A DNA stretch of 64,000 nucleotides from Fimbriimonadaceae bacterium (GTDB taxonomy: Bacteria; Armatimonadota; Fimbriimonadia; Fimbriimonadales; Fimbriimonadaceae): contig JALHNM010000001.1 of the NCBI GenBank assembly GCA_022843485.1, forward strand, positions 744,001-808,000, written 5' to 3'. The position numbers and the translations under genes were made by a program. Below are positions 45,656 through 53,876 of the stretch, piece after piece (the first letter of the stretch is position 1; each line of letters starts with the position of its first letter). The notes beneath the pieces are model-generated. The model did no database searches. It had not been told where the DNA came from and saw only the letters and a program-made list of their open reading frames with translations.

Positions 45656-46714
45656 GTGGAGTGGTACGTCGCGGCGGTCGGGGGGGTGTATGGGCTGCTC
45701 CTCGTCGTGGCCCTCACCAACGCCCTGCTCGTCCCCCGTGTGGCCGGGCCCCGGCAAGCCCCAGGGGCCCGGCTATACGTCCTGATCCCCGCCCGCGACG
45801 AGGCGCAGAACCTTCCGCTGTGCCTGCCCCCGCTCGTGGCGGCCGGGGCGCAGGTGTTCGTGTTCGACGACGAGTCGAGCGACGGTACGGCCGAGGTCGC
45901 GGCCTCGCTGGGGGCGACCGTCGTCCGTGCCGCCGGGCCGCCGCCCCCGGGCTGGACGGGCAAGAACCGCGCCTGCCACGAGCTGGCCAAGGTCGCGAGC
46001 GAGGCCTCCCCCGCCTCATGGCTGCTGTTCCTGGATGCCGACACCCGCCCTGAGCCCGGCTTCATCGAGGCGATGGCCAGGCTCGCCGAGACCGAGCGTG
46101 CCCCGGTCGTGACCGGCTTCCCCCGCTTCCTGCCTGGGGCCGGGCTGGAGCCGGCCTACCTGAGCTGGGTGCCGTGGCTGTTGCTGGCGACCAACCCCTT
46201 CGGCCTCGTCCGCCTCACCGGGGCCGGGCACAACGGGTTCACCAACGGCCAGGTCACGCTCTGGGAGGCCCGGGCCTACTGGGAGATCCGCCCCCACGAG
46301 CGGGTCGCCGGGCGGATCCTGGAGGACGTGCTCATCGGCCGCCTCCTCGCCCGCGAGCGGCGGAGGGTGGGGGTGGTCGACCTCTCGCGGGTGCTCGGGG
46401 TGCGCATGTACCCCCGCCTGCGCGAGGCGGTGGACGGGATGTCGAAGAACTCCTACGAGATCACTGGCTCAGTGGCGGGGTCGGTGGCGCTGGCGCTGTT
46501 CCTGGTCGGGGTGGCGTGGGGTTGGCTCGTGTGGTGGCCGCTGCTCGGGCTGCTCGTAGCGGGGAAGCTGGTCACCGACGCCAAGGTGCGCACCCCTCTC
46601 TGGGTCTCCCCCCTCGCCCCCCTCACCCTCACCGCCGCCGCCCTCACCGTCCTCCGCTCGATCGCCTGGCACAAGACGGGCCGGGTCACCTGGAAGGGCC
46701 GGCGGTACGGGTAG
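45656..46714 (+). CDS. Family 2 glycosyltransferase, membrane-associated (CrtQ-like)
   Basis: The 352-residue product has an N-terminal membrane helix, a GT-A domain with YVLIPARDEAQNLPLCL and VFVFDDESSDGTAEVA, the DxD motif in WLLFLDADTRPEPGF, GHNGFTNGQV, and C-terminal membrane helices (about 268-330). It resembles CrtQ-type transferases that glycosylate carotenoids or lipids; the acceptor is not identifiable. The start is a GTG. Confidence 0.83.
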   Translation: MEWYVAAVGGVYGLLLVVALTNALLVPRVAGPRQAPGARLYVLIPARDEAQNLPLCLPPLVAAGAQVFVFDDESSDGTAEVAASLGATVVRAAGPPPPGWTGKNRACHELAKVASEASPASWLLFLDADTRPEPGFIEAMARLAETERAPVVTGFPRFLPGAGLEPAYLSWVPWLLLATNPFGLVRLTGAGHNGFTNGQVTLWEARAYWEIRPHERVAGRILEDVLIGRLLARERRRVGVVDLSRVLGVRMYPRLREAVDGMSKNSYEITGSVAGSVALALFLVGVAWGWLVWWPLLGLLVAGKLVTDAKVRTPLWVSPLAPLTLTAAALTVLRSIAWHKTGRVTWKGRRYG

Positions 46715-46835
46715 TCGGGTGTGTTGTGGACTTGGTGGTGAGTCTCGATGTGGGCTGACCCGTCTTTAGACCGTTGAGGATCGGTAACCCGGCACTCGGG
46801 GTGTTAGCCCCTACTGCGGTCGACCCGGCCCAGGC

Positions 46836-48752
46836 TCAGCGCCTCTGGGGTGCGGGCCGTCCCGTCTGGCGGCGGGCTTGCGGGGTCGCTCGTTTCTGCG
46901 CGACCTCGGCCCTGGGGTCGTAGTCGATCCCCATCTCCTTGGGCATGCCGTGAAGCTCGGGGTGTTGGTACTTGCCTCGCTCGTCGGCGTCTTTTGCCAC
47001 CTCGACCGGAGCGCCGTTCTGGCGGACCCAGGCGTCGTTACGGGTCGCCTTGACCTCCCAGTCGACCTTTACGCGGCCTTTGCTCGTACGGATCCGGAAC
47101 GTGTTGCCGGTGAACTCGCCGACTCGCTTCACCATCACGAAGTCCTCGCTGGAATCGACGACGGTGAGCTGGACGCGCGGATCCTTGTTGATCTCCATGA
47201 AGTAGTCGGGGAGGACGACCGTCGCCCAGCCGTTGGCGTCCGTCACCGCCGTGCCGTCATAAACGTTCTTCGGAACCGGACCCTCGGTGCAGTAGTGCTT
47301 GAGGTACTTGTTCGCCGGGTCGAGCGGGTGGTCGATGACGAACGACTTGGTGCCGCTCGCCCCAAAGGCTCCACTCGAGAAGACTCCAAACCCATTTGGA
47401 TCGGGGTTGAAGCCGCGCACGCCGTTGGTCGAACTCCCGTCAGAAGCGTCAGCGACGCCATAGACGCCGCGCCCGGGGCTCGTGCGGGCCTGGCCCCAGA
47501 CTCCGTAGGCCGTCGGGCCGTTGTTGTTGAAGGCGTCGGCGTAGACCCCGCGGTAGTTGCTGAAACCGGTGACGCCGGTACCGTTCACCCCGCCGCTGGT
47601 GCCCTCGACCCCAGACCCATCGGTGCTATTGGAAAAGCCCCGCACGCCAACCCCAGAAGTGTTCTGGGCGACTGATCTCCCATAGACGCCCGAGTCTCGG
47701 CCTTGGGCCTCAATGCCGTAGATTTCGCCGAAGAAATCACCGCCGCGGTAGTCCCCTTGCACAACCAAAGCGGTCGAATCCTGTAAGCCGGCCACCGTTG
47801 AGACGATCGATGCGACGATCAGCCCGTTGGACTCGGCCCGCAGGGCCTCGCCCGAAGTCGAGTTGAACAACCCGCCGATGCCCGACGCGCTCCGTCCGTA
47901 GACGCCACGACCGCTCGTGCTGTCGCTTTGCCCGAAGACGCCATAGGTCGTCCCCGTGGCGGCGCCCGCATAGCCGAAAACACCACGTCCCGACGTGCTG
48001 CTCGTCTCAAAGCGTCCGCCGAACGTCGTGCCGGTCGCCGCAGTGTTGAACCCCGATACGCCGCTTCCGGCGGTGCTCGCCGATCGGAACCGGCCCCCCC
48101 AGTTCAGGCCCGTTGTCGCGGTGGAGTCACCATAGACGCCCGCTCCAGACGTGGATGCCGTTTCGCCGTAGACGCCGTAGCCCGTCCCGGTCGCAAGGGT
48201 CGATCTGCCGAAGACACCGTATGTCCCCGCCGAGTTGGCGAAGACGCCGTATCCGCTCACGCTGTCCGAGTCGAAGAAGCCCCCATAGTTGGTGCCGGTG
48301 GTGGCATTTGCGAGCCCGAGGACGGCTCTTCCGGACGTGCTCTGCGACTCTCCGAACACGCCGTAGGCGGCACCGGTCGTCGCGGAGGCGAGCCCATAGA
48401 CGCCCCTCCCGGTCGTGCTCGAGTTTGTGCCCGAGACGATCGCGCCGATTGCGACAGAGCCGCTCAGGTTCAAAGGGTTGGGGACGCCTTGCAAGAACGC
48501 GGTCGAGTCGAGTCCGTCGAGGAGCGTGGCGTTGACGCCGGTGACCCCCGCTCCGCCCCCGACGAACTGCCCGGCCCGGGCGGTGCCCGTGACGTTCGAG
48601 TTCCCAGTCTGGGGCACGCCCGGCGAAGCCGTCTGGAGCTGGACGAAGGAAGGCAGCGTCCCCCCGACCTGGGTCGAGGCGTGCCGGGTCGTGACGACGA
48701 GCAGCGAAAGGACCGTCAGAGAAACGGCGCCGTATCCGAAGTGTTTTTTCAT
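46836..48752 (-). CDS. Secreted repeat protein with QVGGTLP module and tail-fibre-like C-terminal domain
   Basis: This 638-residue protein has a signal peptide, then QVGGTLPSFVQLQ (28-40) and GNSNVTGT, NATLLDGLDSTAFLQG, and about twelve degenerate ~20-residue repeats of the form GRGVxGxxxxxTGxxYGVFG, suggestive of a beta-helical stalk. The C-terminal ~150 residues (FVIDHPLDPANKYLKHY, VLPDYFMEINKDPRVQLTVV, KGRVKVDWEVKATRND) form a globular domain found in fibre-like proteins. It is paralogous to the next minus-strand gene. The overall layout suggests a surface fibre. Confidence 0.72.
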   Translation of the reverse strand: MKKHFGYGAVSLTVLSLLVVTTRHASTQVGGTLPSFVQLQTASPGVPQTGNSNVTGTARAGQFVGGGAGVTGVNATLLDGLDSTAFLQGVPNPLNLSGSVAIGAIVSGTNSSTTGRGVYGLASATTGAAYGVFGESQSTSGRAVLGLANATTGTNYGGFFDSDSVSGYGVFANSAGTYGVFGRSTLATGTGYGVYGETASTSGAGVYGDSTATTGLNWGGRFRSASTAGSGVSGFNTAATGTTFGGRFETSSTSGRGVFGYAGAATGTTYGVFGQSDSTSGRGVYGRSASGIGGLFNSTSGEALRAESNGLIVASIVSTVAGLQDSTALVVQGDYRGGDFFGEIYGIEAQGRDSGVYGRSVAQNTSGVGVRGFSNSTDGSGVEGTSGGVNGTGVTGFSNYRGVYADAFNNNGPTAYGVWGQARTSPGRGVYGVADASDGSSTNGVRGFNPDPNGFGVFSSGAFGASGTKSFVIDHPLDPANKYLKHYCTEGPVPKNVYDGTAVTDANGWATVVLPDYFMEINKDPRVQLTVVDSSEDFVMVKRVGEFTGNTFRIRTSKGRVKVDWEVKATRNDAWVRQNGAPVEVAKDADERGKYQHPELHGMPKEMGIDYDPRAEVAQKRATPQARRQTGRPAPQRR

Positions 48753-48841
48753 GAAGTGTTCCGACCCGCCAGGTGAGGGCCTAGTCTATCGTCTCAAGAT
48801 CCCAACTCAGCCATGCTTGAACCGAAACCTAGTGGATTCAC

Positions 48842-50419
48842 CTACGGTCGACTGACCCGACTGTCGTCATTGGCACCAGGCCTTGGGATGTAGTCCATGC
48901 CCAGGCTCACGGGTTTTCCGTAGAGCTCAGGATGTTGATACTTCCCTCGTTCTAGGCCGTGTTTTTCGACGACGTCCCTGATCTTCTTGGCACGGACGTA
49001 GAGGTCGTTGCGATCGGCCTTCACTTCCCAAGAGACTTCTACCGATGGTTTGTTCGTCCGGATCCGGAACCGGTCGCCCTTGATCTTTTGGACGACCTTC
49101 GCCCAGATGAAGTCGTTCGAGTCGGTTTCGTCCACAACGGTCAACTGGTACTTGAAGTTCGTGTTGATCTCCGCGAAGTAGTCGGGGAGCTCGACCCAAG
49201 CGTAGCCCTTCGAGTCGGTAACGACGTTCCCGACATAAAAGTTCTGCGGCACAGGGCTTTCAGCCGCGTAGTGGAGTAGATACTTGTTCTCAGGGTCGAA
49301 CGGATGGTCGATGCGGAAGGACTTGACGCCCGTCGCACCAAGTTCACCTACAGCGAACACACCATAGCCGTCGGGGCTGTCCGTTTGACCGCGCACTCCG
49401 TAGTTGACGCCAGTGTTCCGGTTGTTCAAGCCGTAGACGCCCCGGCCGAAGTCGCTGTCCGACTCGAAGCGGCCGCCGTACCCCAGGCCCGTGTCGGCGA
49501 AGTTTTCACCGAAGACACCGATGCCATCGCTGCTGAAGACTTGGCCCAACAGGCCGTAGGTGGAACCCGTGGAGGACGTCGCCAAGCCAAAGGCTCCTCG
49601 ACCGGTCGTGCTGTCGCTCTCAAACCGGCCCCCGTAGTTCACCCCGGCGGTGGCTGTCGCACCGCCAAAGACTCCGCGTCCACTTAAACTCGCACTCTCG
49701 AACCGTCCGCCGTAGTTGAGCCCACCCGTGTTCGTCGCCAAGCCCCGCACTCCGATCCCCGTGTTGCTCCTCGTTTGGAAGAAACCACCAAAGTTGTTCC
49801 CTGAGTTCGCGATCGCAAAGCCAAAGACTCCAGTCCCAGTCGTGCTGTTGTTCTCGAACATCCCGCCATAGGTCGTACCGCTCGTCGCCGTGGACAGGCC
49901 GTACGCCCCTATACCGGTCGAACTTTCGCTCTCAAACCGACCGCCGTACGTCACTCCAGTCGATGCTGTCGCGGCCCCGAAGACGCCTCTTCCGTTCACA
50001 CTCGAGTTCGTGCCCCAGACTCCGTATGTGGCTCCTGTCGACGCCGTGGAGACGCCCTTGACGCCAGCCGTACCGAGGTTAGTGTTGCTGCCGCTCGTGC
50101 CGGTGATCGTCGGTGTAATCTGCGATCCACTGAGGCTCAACGGATTAGGGACGCCTTGCAAGAACGCGGTCGAGTCGAGCCCGTCGAGGAGGTTTGCGTT
50201 GACGTTGGTCAAGCCACCGCCACTGCCGATAAACTGACCGGCGATGGACGTGCCGCTGATGTTCGAGTTGCCGGTCTGCGCCGCACCAGGCGTGGACGTC
50301 TGAAGCTGCACGAACCCCGGAAGCGTCCCCCCGACCTGGGTCTGGGCATTGCGGGTTGTCACTGCGAGGAGCGCAAGGACGCCGAGCGCGGTGGCTGTGA
50401 ATCCGGTGGACAGTCTCAT
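48842..50419 (-). CDS. Secreted repeat protein, paralogue with QVGGTLP module
   Basis: From the chosen start the protein is 525 residues: signal peptide, QVGGTLPGFVQLQ (28-40), NANLLDGLDSTAFLQGVPNP, then about ten ~20-residue repeats (GVFGxAxAxTGxxYGGRFES) and the same C-terminal domain as its neighbour (FRIDHPFDPENKYLLHYAAE, ELPDYFAEINTNFKYQLTVV, RGKYQHPELYGKPVSLG). The start is the ATG at the signal peptide; the longer frame adds a Trp-rich non-signal leader. The pair most likely arose by duplication. Confidence 0.72.
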   Translation of the reverse strand: MRLSTGFTATALGVLALLAVTTRNAQTQVGGTLPGFVQLQTSTPGAAQTGNSNISGTSIAGQFIGSGGGLTNVNANLLDGLDSTAFLQGVPNPLSLSGSQITPTITGTSGSNTNLGTAGVKGVSTASTGATYGVWGTNSSVNGRGVFGAATASTGVTYGGRFESESSTGIGAYGLSTATSGTTYGGMFENNSTTGTGVFGFAIANSGNNFGGFFQTRSNTGIGVRGLATNTGGLNYGGRFESASLSGRGVFGGATATAGVNYGGRFESDSTTGRGAFGLATSSTGSTYGLLGQVFSSDGIGVFGENFADTGLGYGGRFESDSDFGRGVYGLNNRNTGVNYGVRGQTDSPDGYGVFAVGELGATGVKSFRIDHPFDPENKYLLHYAAESPVPQNFYVGNVVTDSKGYAWVELPDYFAEINTNFKYQLTVVDETDSNDFIWAKVVQKIKGDRFRIRTNKPSVEVSWEVKADRNDLYVRAKKIRDVVEKHGLERGKYQHPELYGKPVSLGMDYIPRPGANDDSRVSRP

Positions 50420-50732
50420 GTTCTTAACCAACGTCCTGGCCAGCCAGGGCCACGAGTGATCGAGTTTCCCATGTCGGAACCGAAATTGGGGCCATCGGAG
50501 CAGAAAGCCGGTATCTGTGGCCTGAAAAAGGGGGGCGCTTCCCACTCCCGCGCCGGACCTCAATGGCTTTCAGGCGGACTCTGAAGCCGTCGAGATCACC
50601 GTATCGGCGACGTGTCGTAACAACACTGCGGTAAAAGGTGCGCTTGCGGCTCTATACTGTTGAGGCTAGCGTCCCGTGACGCCGGAGTTCTGACGGTTGA
50701 GCTTCGGTCTTCGGGTCGCCTGGAGACAGCCC
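50420..50732. other. Divergent intergenic region
   Basis: No gene is credible. A TATACT -10-like box at 50653-50658 (plus) lies 74 nt before the start of the plus-strand gene, which has GGAGA as ribosome binding site. Nothing comparable is obvious for the minus-strand gene. Confidence 0.5.
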
Positions 50733-52088
50733 ATGAACCAGACCGCGCGCATCTCGCTCGTCGCCATCGGCGCCTTGGCCAGCGTCGGCCTCGTCGCCCT
50801 CTTCTCCTTACCGGCCGTTGCCCAGGTGGGCGGCACGCTGCCCGCCTTTGTCGCCCTGCAGACCCAGTCGCCCGGCACCCCGCAAGTCGGCAACTCGAAC
50901 ATCGACGGGATCGCCGCTGCCGATCGGGTCGTCGCCCGCACTGGCGTCTCCACCCCCGCCCTCACCATCGGCAACTCCCAGCCGGGCTTCCCGATCCAAT
51001 TCCCGAACGCCACGGGCAGCAAGGTCTCGCTCTTCGGCCAGAGCGGCAACCACTACGGCATGGGTGTGCAGAACTTTCTGTACCAAATCTACGCCGACTC
51101 GCCCGCCGCCAGCATCGCCTTCGGCCATGGCTCCAGCGAGGCCTTCACCGAGGTCGCCCGGTTCACCGGCAGCGGTCGGCTCGGCATCGGCACGACCAGT
51201 CCCGGTGTCGAGCTCGACGTCAACGGCCGGATCCGCATGCGGACAAACCCGGTCTCGAACGGCGTGATGGTCGGCGACAACAACGGGTTTGCGTCGTGGA
51301 ACCTGGTCGGCGCCAACTCGCTCCAGTTCGACGCAGGCTCCCTCAACCGGGTGACGAACAACAGCTTCTCGATCGGCAGCAACGGCATGGCCGGAGCCGC
51401 GGCCAAACGCATCGAACTGTTCCGCACTGGCTCGGCCCAGCCCATGATCCGGCTCAACCCTGTCCCGGGCAATAACGGAGAGGTCACGGTCTACGGCAGC
51501 AACGACAGCCTGAACGTCCAACTCAGCGGCCTCGGCGTCGACGGTCGGCGCGGGTTCGTCTCGGTCTATGACGAAGCGTCCCTCAGCCTTGCCGCGATGT
51601 ACGTGGACTCGAACCGCCAGGGCCGCATCCAGGCGACGGTCAAGACCTTCCGCGTGCCCGACCCGACCGAGCCCAAGAAGGACATCGTCTACGCCTGCAT
51701 CGAAGGCCCCGAGGCGGCGATGTACACCCGCGGCACCGGCCGGCTCGCCTCGGGCAAGGCGCGCGTCAGCCTGCCCGACCACTTCCTCAAGCTCGCCAAC
51801 CTGCAGACCATGACCGTCCACCTCACGCCGCGCGGCGACTGCGAGGGCCTCTTCTACCAGCGCGACGGCAACGCCATCGTCGTCCGCGAGCTCCGCAAAG
51901 GCACGTCATCGGTCGAGTTCGACTGGGAAGTCAAGGCCGTGCGTAGCGGGTTCGAAGACTTCAAGGTCTATGAAGACTGGGACGACAACCCCGCCGTCTC
52001 CAACCACCCCCTCGAGCCGCAGTGGAAAGCCAGGCTCCAGGCCATCGCCGAGTCCAAAGCCCGACAAACCAACCCCCCCCCCCCCTAA
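50733..52088 (+). CDS. Secreted QVGGTLP-module protein with fibre-like C-terminus
   Basis: The 451-residue product has a signal peptide, QVGGTLPAFVALQ (31-43) with GNSNIDGI, a central region with SGRLGIGTTSPGVELDVNGR typical of phage-tail/endosialidase-chaperone-associated proteins, and a C-terminal domain (YACIEGPEAAMYTRGTGRL, MTVHLTPRGDCEGL, VEFDWEVKAVRSG) related to that of its two neighbours. It lacks the Gly-rich 20-residue repeats. Its coding end is a 13-C tract. Confidence 0.72.
   Translation: MNQTARISLVAIGALASVGLVALFSLPAVAQVGGTLPAFVALQTQSPGTPQVGNSNIDGIAAADRVVARTGVSTPALTIGNSQPGFPIQFPNATGSKVSLFGQSGNHYGMGVQNFLYQIYADSPAASIAFGHGSSEAFTEVARFTGSGRLGIGTTSPGVELDVNGRIRMRTNPVSNGVMVGDNNGFASWNLVGANSLQFDAGSLNRVTNNSFSIGSNGMAGAAAKRIELFRTGSAQPMIRLNPVPGNNGEVTVYGSNDSLNVQLSGLGVDGRRGFVSVYDEASLSLAAMYVDSNRQGRIQATVKTFRVPDPTEPKKDIVYACIEGPEAAMYTRGTGRLASGKARVSLPDHFLKLANLQTMTVHLTPRGDCEGLFYQRDGNAIVVRELRKGTSSVEFDWEVKAVRSGFEDFKVYEDWDDNPAVSNHPLEPQWKARLQAIAESKARQTNPPPP
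52073..52085 (+). repeat. C13 homopolymer at the end of a coding sequence
   Basis: Thirteen consecutive C residues encode the terminal prolines just before the TAA. One-base slippage would bypass this stop and alter or extend the C-terminus. Confidence 0.85.
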
Positions 52089-52101
52089 CCACCCCACCCC
52101 C

Positions 52102-52215
52102 CTACACCACCACCCGCCCCAGCCATAAGAGCCCCGCCGCCTCCTCGACGAGCCGGATGGCTGCCGCGTAAGCCCCCGGCCCCACCGGCACCGTCACCGT
52201 CAGCCCCCCCGGCTT
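52102..52215 (-). pseudogene. Truncated duplicate of the DUF6266-like gene 3' end
   Basis: About 37 codons reading GGLTVTVPVGPGAYAAAIRL and ending AGLLWLGRVVV match the last 41 codons of the gene at 53877-55016, with a four-codon deletion. The upstream continuation of the frame is unrelated. It appears to be a 3'-end remnant left by duplication or recombination. Confidence 0.75.
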
Positions 52216-52310
52216 GGACTGGGGGGGCCGCCGGGTCTTCTCGCGCTGTCCAAGGGCTTGTGGGACGACTGTAGAACAGTGCCCCAACGGGCGACCGCTC
52301 AATCGAGCCC

Positions 52311-52384
52311 CAATCTTACGAGGGTTGAGGCATGAGGGGGCCCGCCGGTGAGAGAGCCCCAACCCTGCGAGGGTTGAGGCATGT
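52311..52384 (-). repeat. Two copies of the AACCCT-GCG-AGGGTT hairpin repeat
   Basis: Near-identical ~24-nt units at 52311-52334 and 52360-52383 (CAACCCTGCGAGGGTTGAGG in the second) are spaced 49 nt apart. The second begins 14 nt after the stop of the lectin-like gene. A third, fully palindromic copy is at 53830-53860. Two units are too few for a CRISPR array. Confidence 0.7.
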
Positions 52385-52396
52385 GAAGGGCCCAGG

Positions 52397-53554
52397 TTAC
52401 TGCAACTCCCACTCCACGAGATCCATGGCGTGGCACCAAACCGCAAGCGCGGCAGGGCCGGTCTGGAAGACCTCATACCTTGCCAGCAGCGTACCGTCCG
52501 CGTCGACCAGGTCGTTTGCGTCCCTTCTCGCTTCGTAGCTGAGGCGAACAGGGGTCGTTCCGACCGTGTCTGAACCGAGCGTCGTGAACGTGTTTGTGCT
52601 GAAGTTGAAGGCTTGCGTCCGTATCCTGAAAGCGCCGTTCGTCAGCATGCGGGAGACGGTGGTCAACCGGTAGTTCGCGACGAACGGAAGGAACGTATTG
52701 CCCGCGACGATAACCGATACGGGCGGTACGGACTGGTTCGGGACGACGAACTTACAGACCTGCAGCTCGTCTCCGTCCTCGGTTACGAGGCTAAGTTCGT
52801 TGCCGCGCTGTAGCCGGCCTAGGGTCACGTCGAAGCTGAACGGGGGCTGCACCTCTGTGTTCGGCTTGAACGTCCAGCTGAGGATCTCGTGCCGGTCTGT
52901 GAGCGAACCGGTACAACCCGTGAATCCCACCCAGGCCTTTCCGTCGGCGAGAGCCATCTGCGTCTCCAGGGAGATTGGCACGCCAAGAACTGCGACGCCG
53001 TCGAGCACGACCGTCAAGATGCCAAGGCCCCCGTCATACACGATCGTTGCACGGCGAACGCCGCCGCGAAGGCCCGAGACCGGGGTCGAGCCCAAGAACA
53101 CCTGGTGATCGAGCGTCCCTCCGATTCCGCTAGCCGTCACGGCGACATGCTCGGATGCCGGGATAGGGTCGAACTCAGGGTTCCAAAACGTGTCGAACTC
53201 GATGGCGACGCCGTCCCTGATCGTGAAGTAACCGATGCCACCGCCGACCGGAAGGCTGCTCGCCGTGGGGCTCTCGTTCTGGACGACGAAGGCAAGCCCG
53301 TCGGCCCCATCGCCGTCCTTGATCTCGAACTCGAACTCAGTCTGAAACCCGTTACGTACGGATTGGCGAATCAAATGCCAGGCGGCTCCGGTCGCACCGA
53401 AGTCAGGCGGGGTCAGTTCGATCCGGCCATTGCTGTAGGCCGCCGTACCGACAAGGCTGATCGGCTCGGTACCGGTAAAGAAAGGGTACGTGAACTGGGC
53501 GTGGCAGACTGCCGTGCATGCTGCGACTATGGCAAGGCAAATGGACTTCTTCAT
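52397..53554 (-). CDS. Secreted protein with L-type (legume) lectin-like domain
   Basis: The 385-residue protein starts MKKSICLAIVAACTAVCHAQ, a good signal peptide, with GGGAG before the ATG. Residues about 20-235 fit a bacterial legume-lectin domain: FEFEIKDGDGADGLAFVVQN, GIGYFTIRDGVAIEFDTFWN, ATIVYDGGLGILTVVLDG and AWVGFTGCTGSLTDRHEILS. The last ~140 residues (LGRLQRGNELSL, LQVCKFVVPN, FNFSTNTFTT) share a domain with the secreted protein at 286-1794. It is likely a carbohydrate-binding surface protein. Confidence 0.78.
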   Translation of the reverse strand: MKKSICLAIVAACTAVCHAQFTYPFFTGTEPISLVGTAAYSNGRIELTPPDFGATGAAWHLIRQSVRNGFQTEFEFEIKDGDGADGLAFVVQNESPTASSLPVGGGIGYFTIRDGVAIEFDTFWNPEFDPIPASEHVAVTASGIGGTLDHQVFLGSTPVSGLRGGVRRATIVYDGGLGILTVVLDGVAVLGVPISLETQMALADGKAWVGFTGCTGSLTDRHEILSWTFKPNTEVQPPFSFDVTLGRLQRGNELSLVTEDGDELQVCKFVVPNQSVPPVSVIVAGNTFLPFVANYRLTTVSRMLTNGAFRIRTQAFNFSTNTFTTLGSDTVGTTPVRLSYEARRDANDLVDADGTLLARYEVFQTGPAALAVWCHAMDLVEWELQ

Positions 53555-53613
53555 TTCGATCTCCCACCGTTGGCATGAAAACCGGCCAACCGGATCCATT
53601 GTTCAGGACAGTA

Positions 53614-53630
53614 GTTAAGGAATCGTTAAG
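53614..53630 (-). promoter_or_regulatory. TTAA-N7-TTAA motif, copy 4
   Basis: In gene orientation CTTAACGATTCCTTAAC ends 59 nt before the lectin-like gene start, matching copies at 2112 and 24452 in sequence and position. Confidence 0.5.
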
Positions 53631-53829
53631 CTTCGCGTCGATCCTGCGTAACAGTCGGGGTGGGTGGCCAGGGTGACGGGATGGTCGTGCCCGGCCAACC
53701 TGGCTCGCACTCCTCACGGCCTCTCGAAGTAACGAACACAGGTCCCTTGTCGCGCACGTCGGGTCGCCTGGCCCGGTCGCTCCGGTGGCTCAGCAATCCG
53801 GGCCTGCCCTCCGGGCCAGGCCGGGCTTC

Positions 53830-53860
53830 CATGCCTCAACCCTGCGAGGGTTGAGGCATG
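53830..53860 (-). repeat. Perfect 14-bp hairpin downstream of the DUF6266-like gene
   Basis: CATGCCTCAACCCT and its exact complement flank a GCG loop, 16 nt past the stop codon of the minus-strand gene. It is the most complete member of the repeat family at 52311-52384 and may act as a 3'-end structure. Confidence 0.75.
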
Positions 53861-53876
53861 TGAACGTTGGTGGCCC

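Noticed and set aside
46836-52088. Prophage tail-fibre module
   Set aside because: Fibre-like domains are present, but each protein has a signal peptide and there are no terminase, capsid, portal, integrase or lysis genes.
52311-52384. Possible CRISPR array (repeated palindromic ~24-mers)
   Set aside because: Only two units with ~25-nt spacing plus one distant copy, no cas genes, imperfect repeat identity, and a consistent position after stop codons fit a hairpin repeat better.
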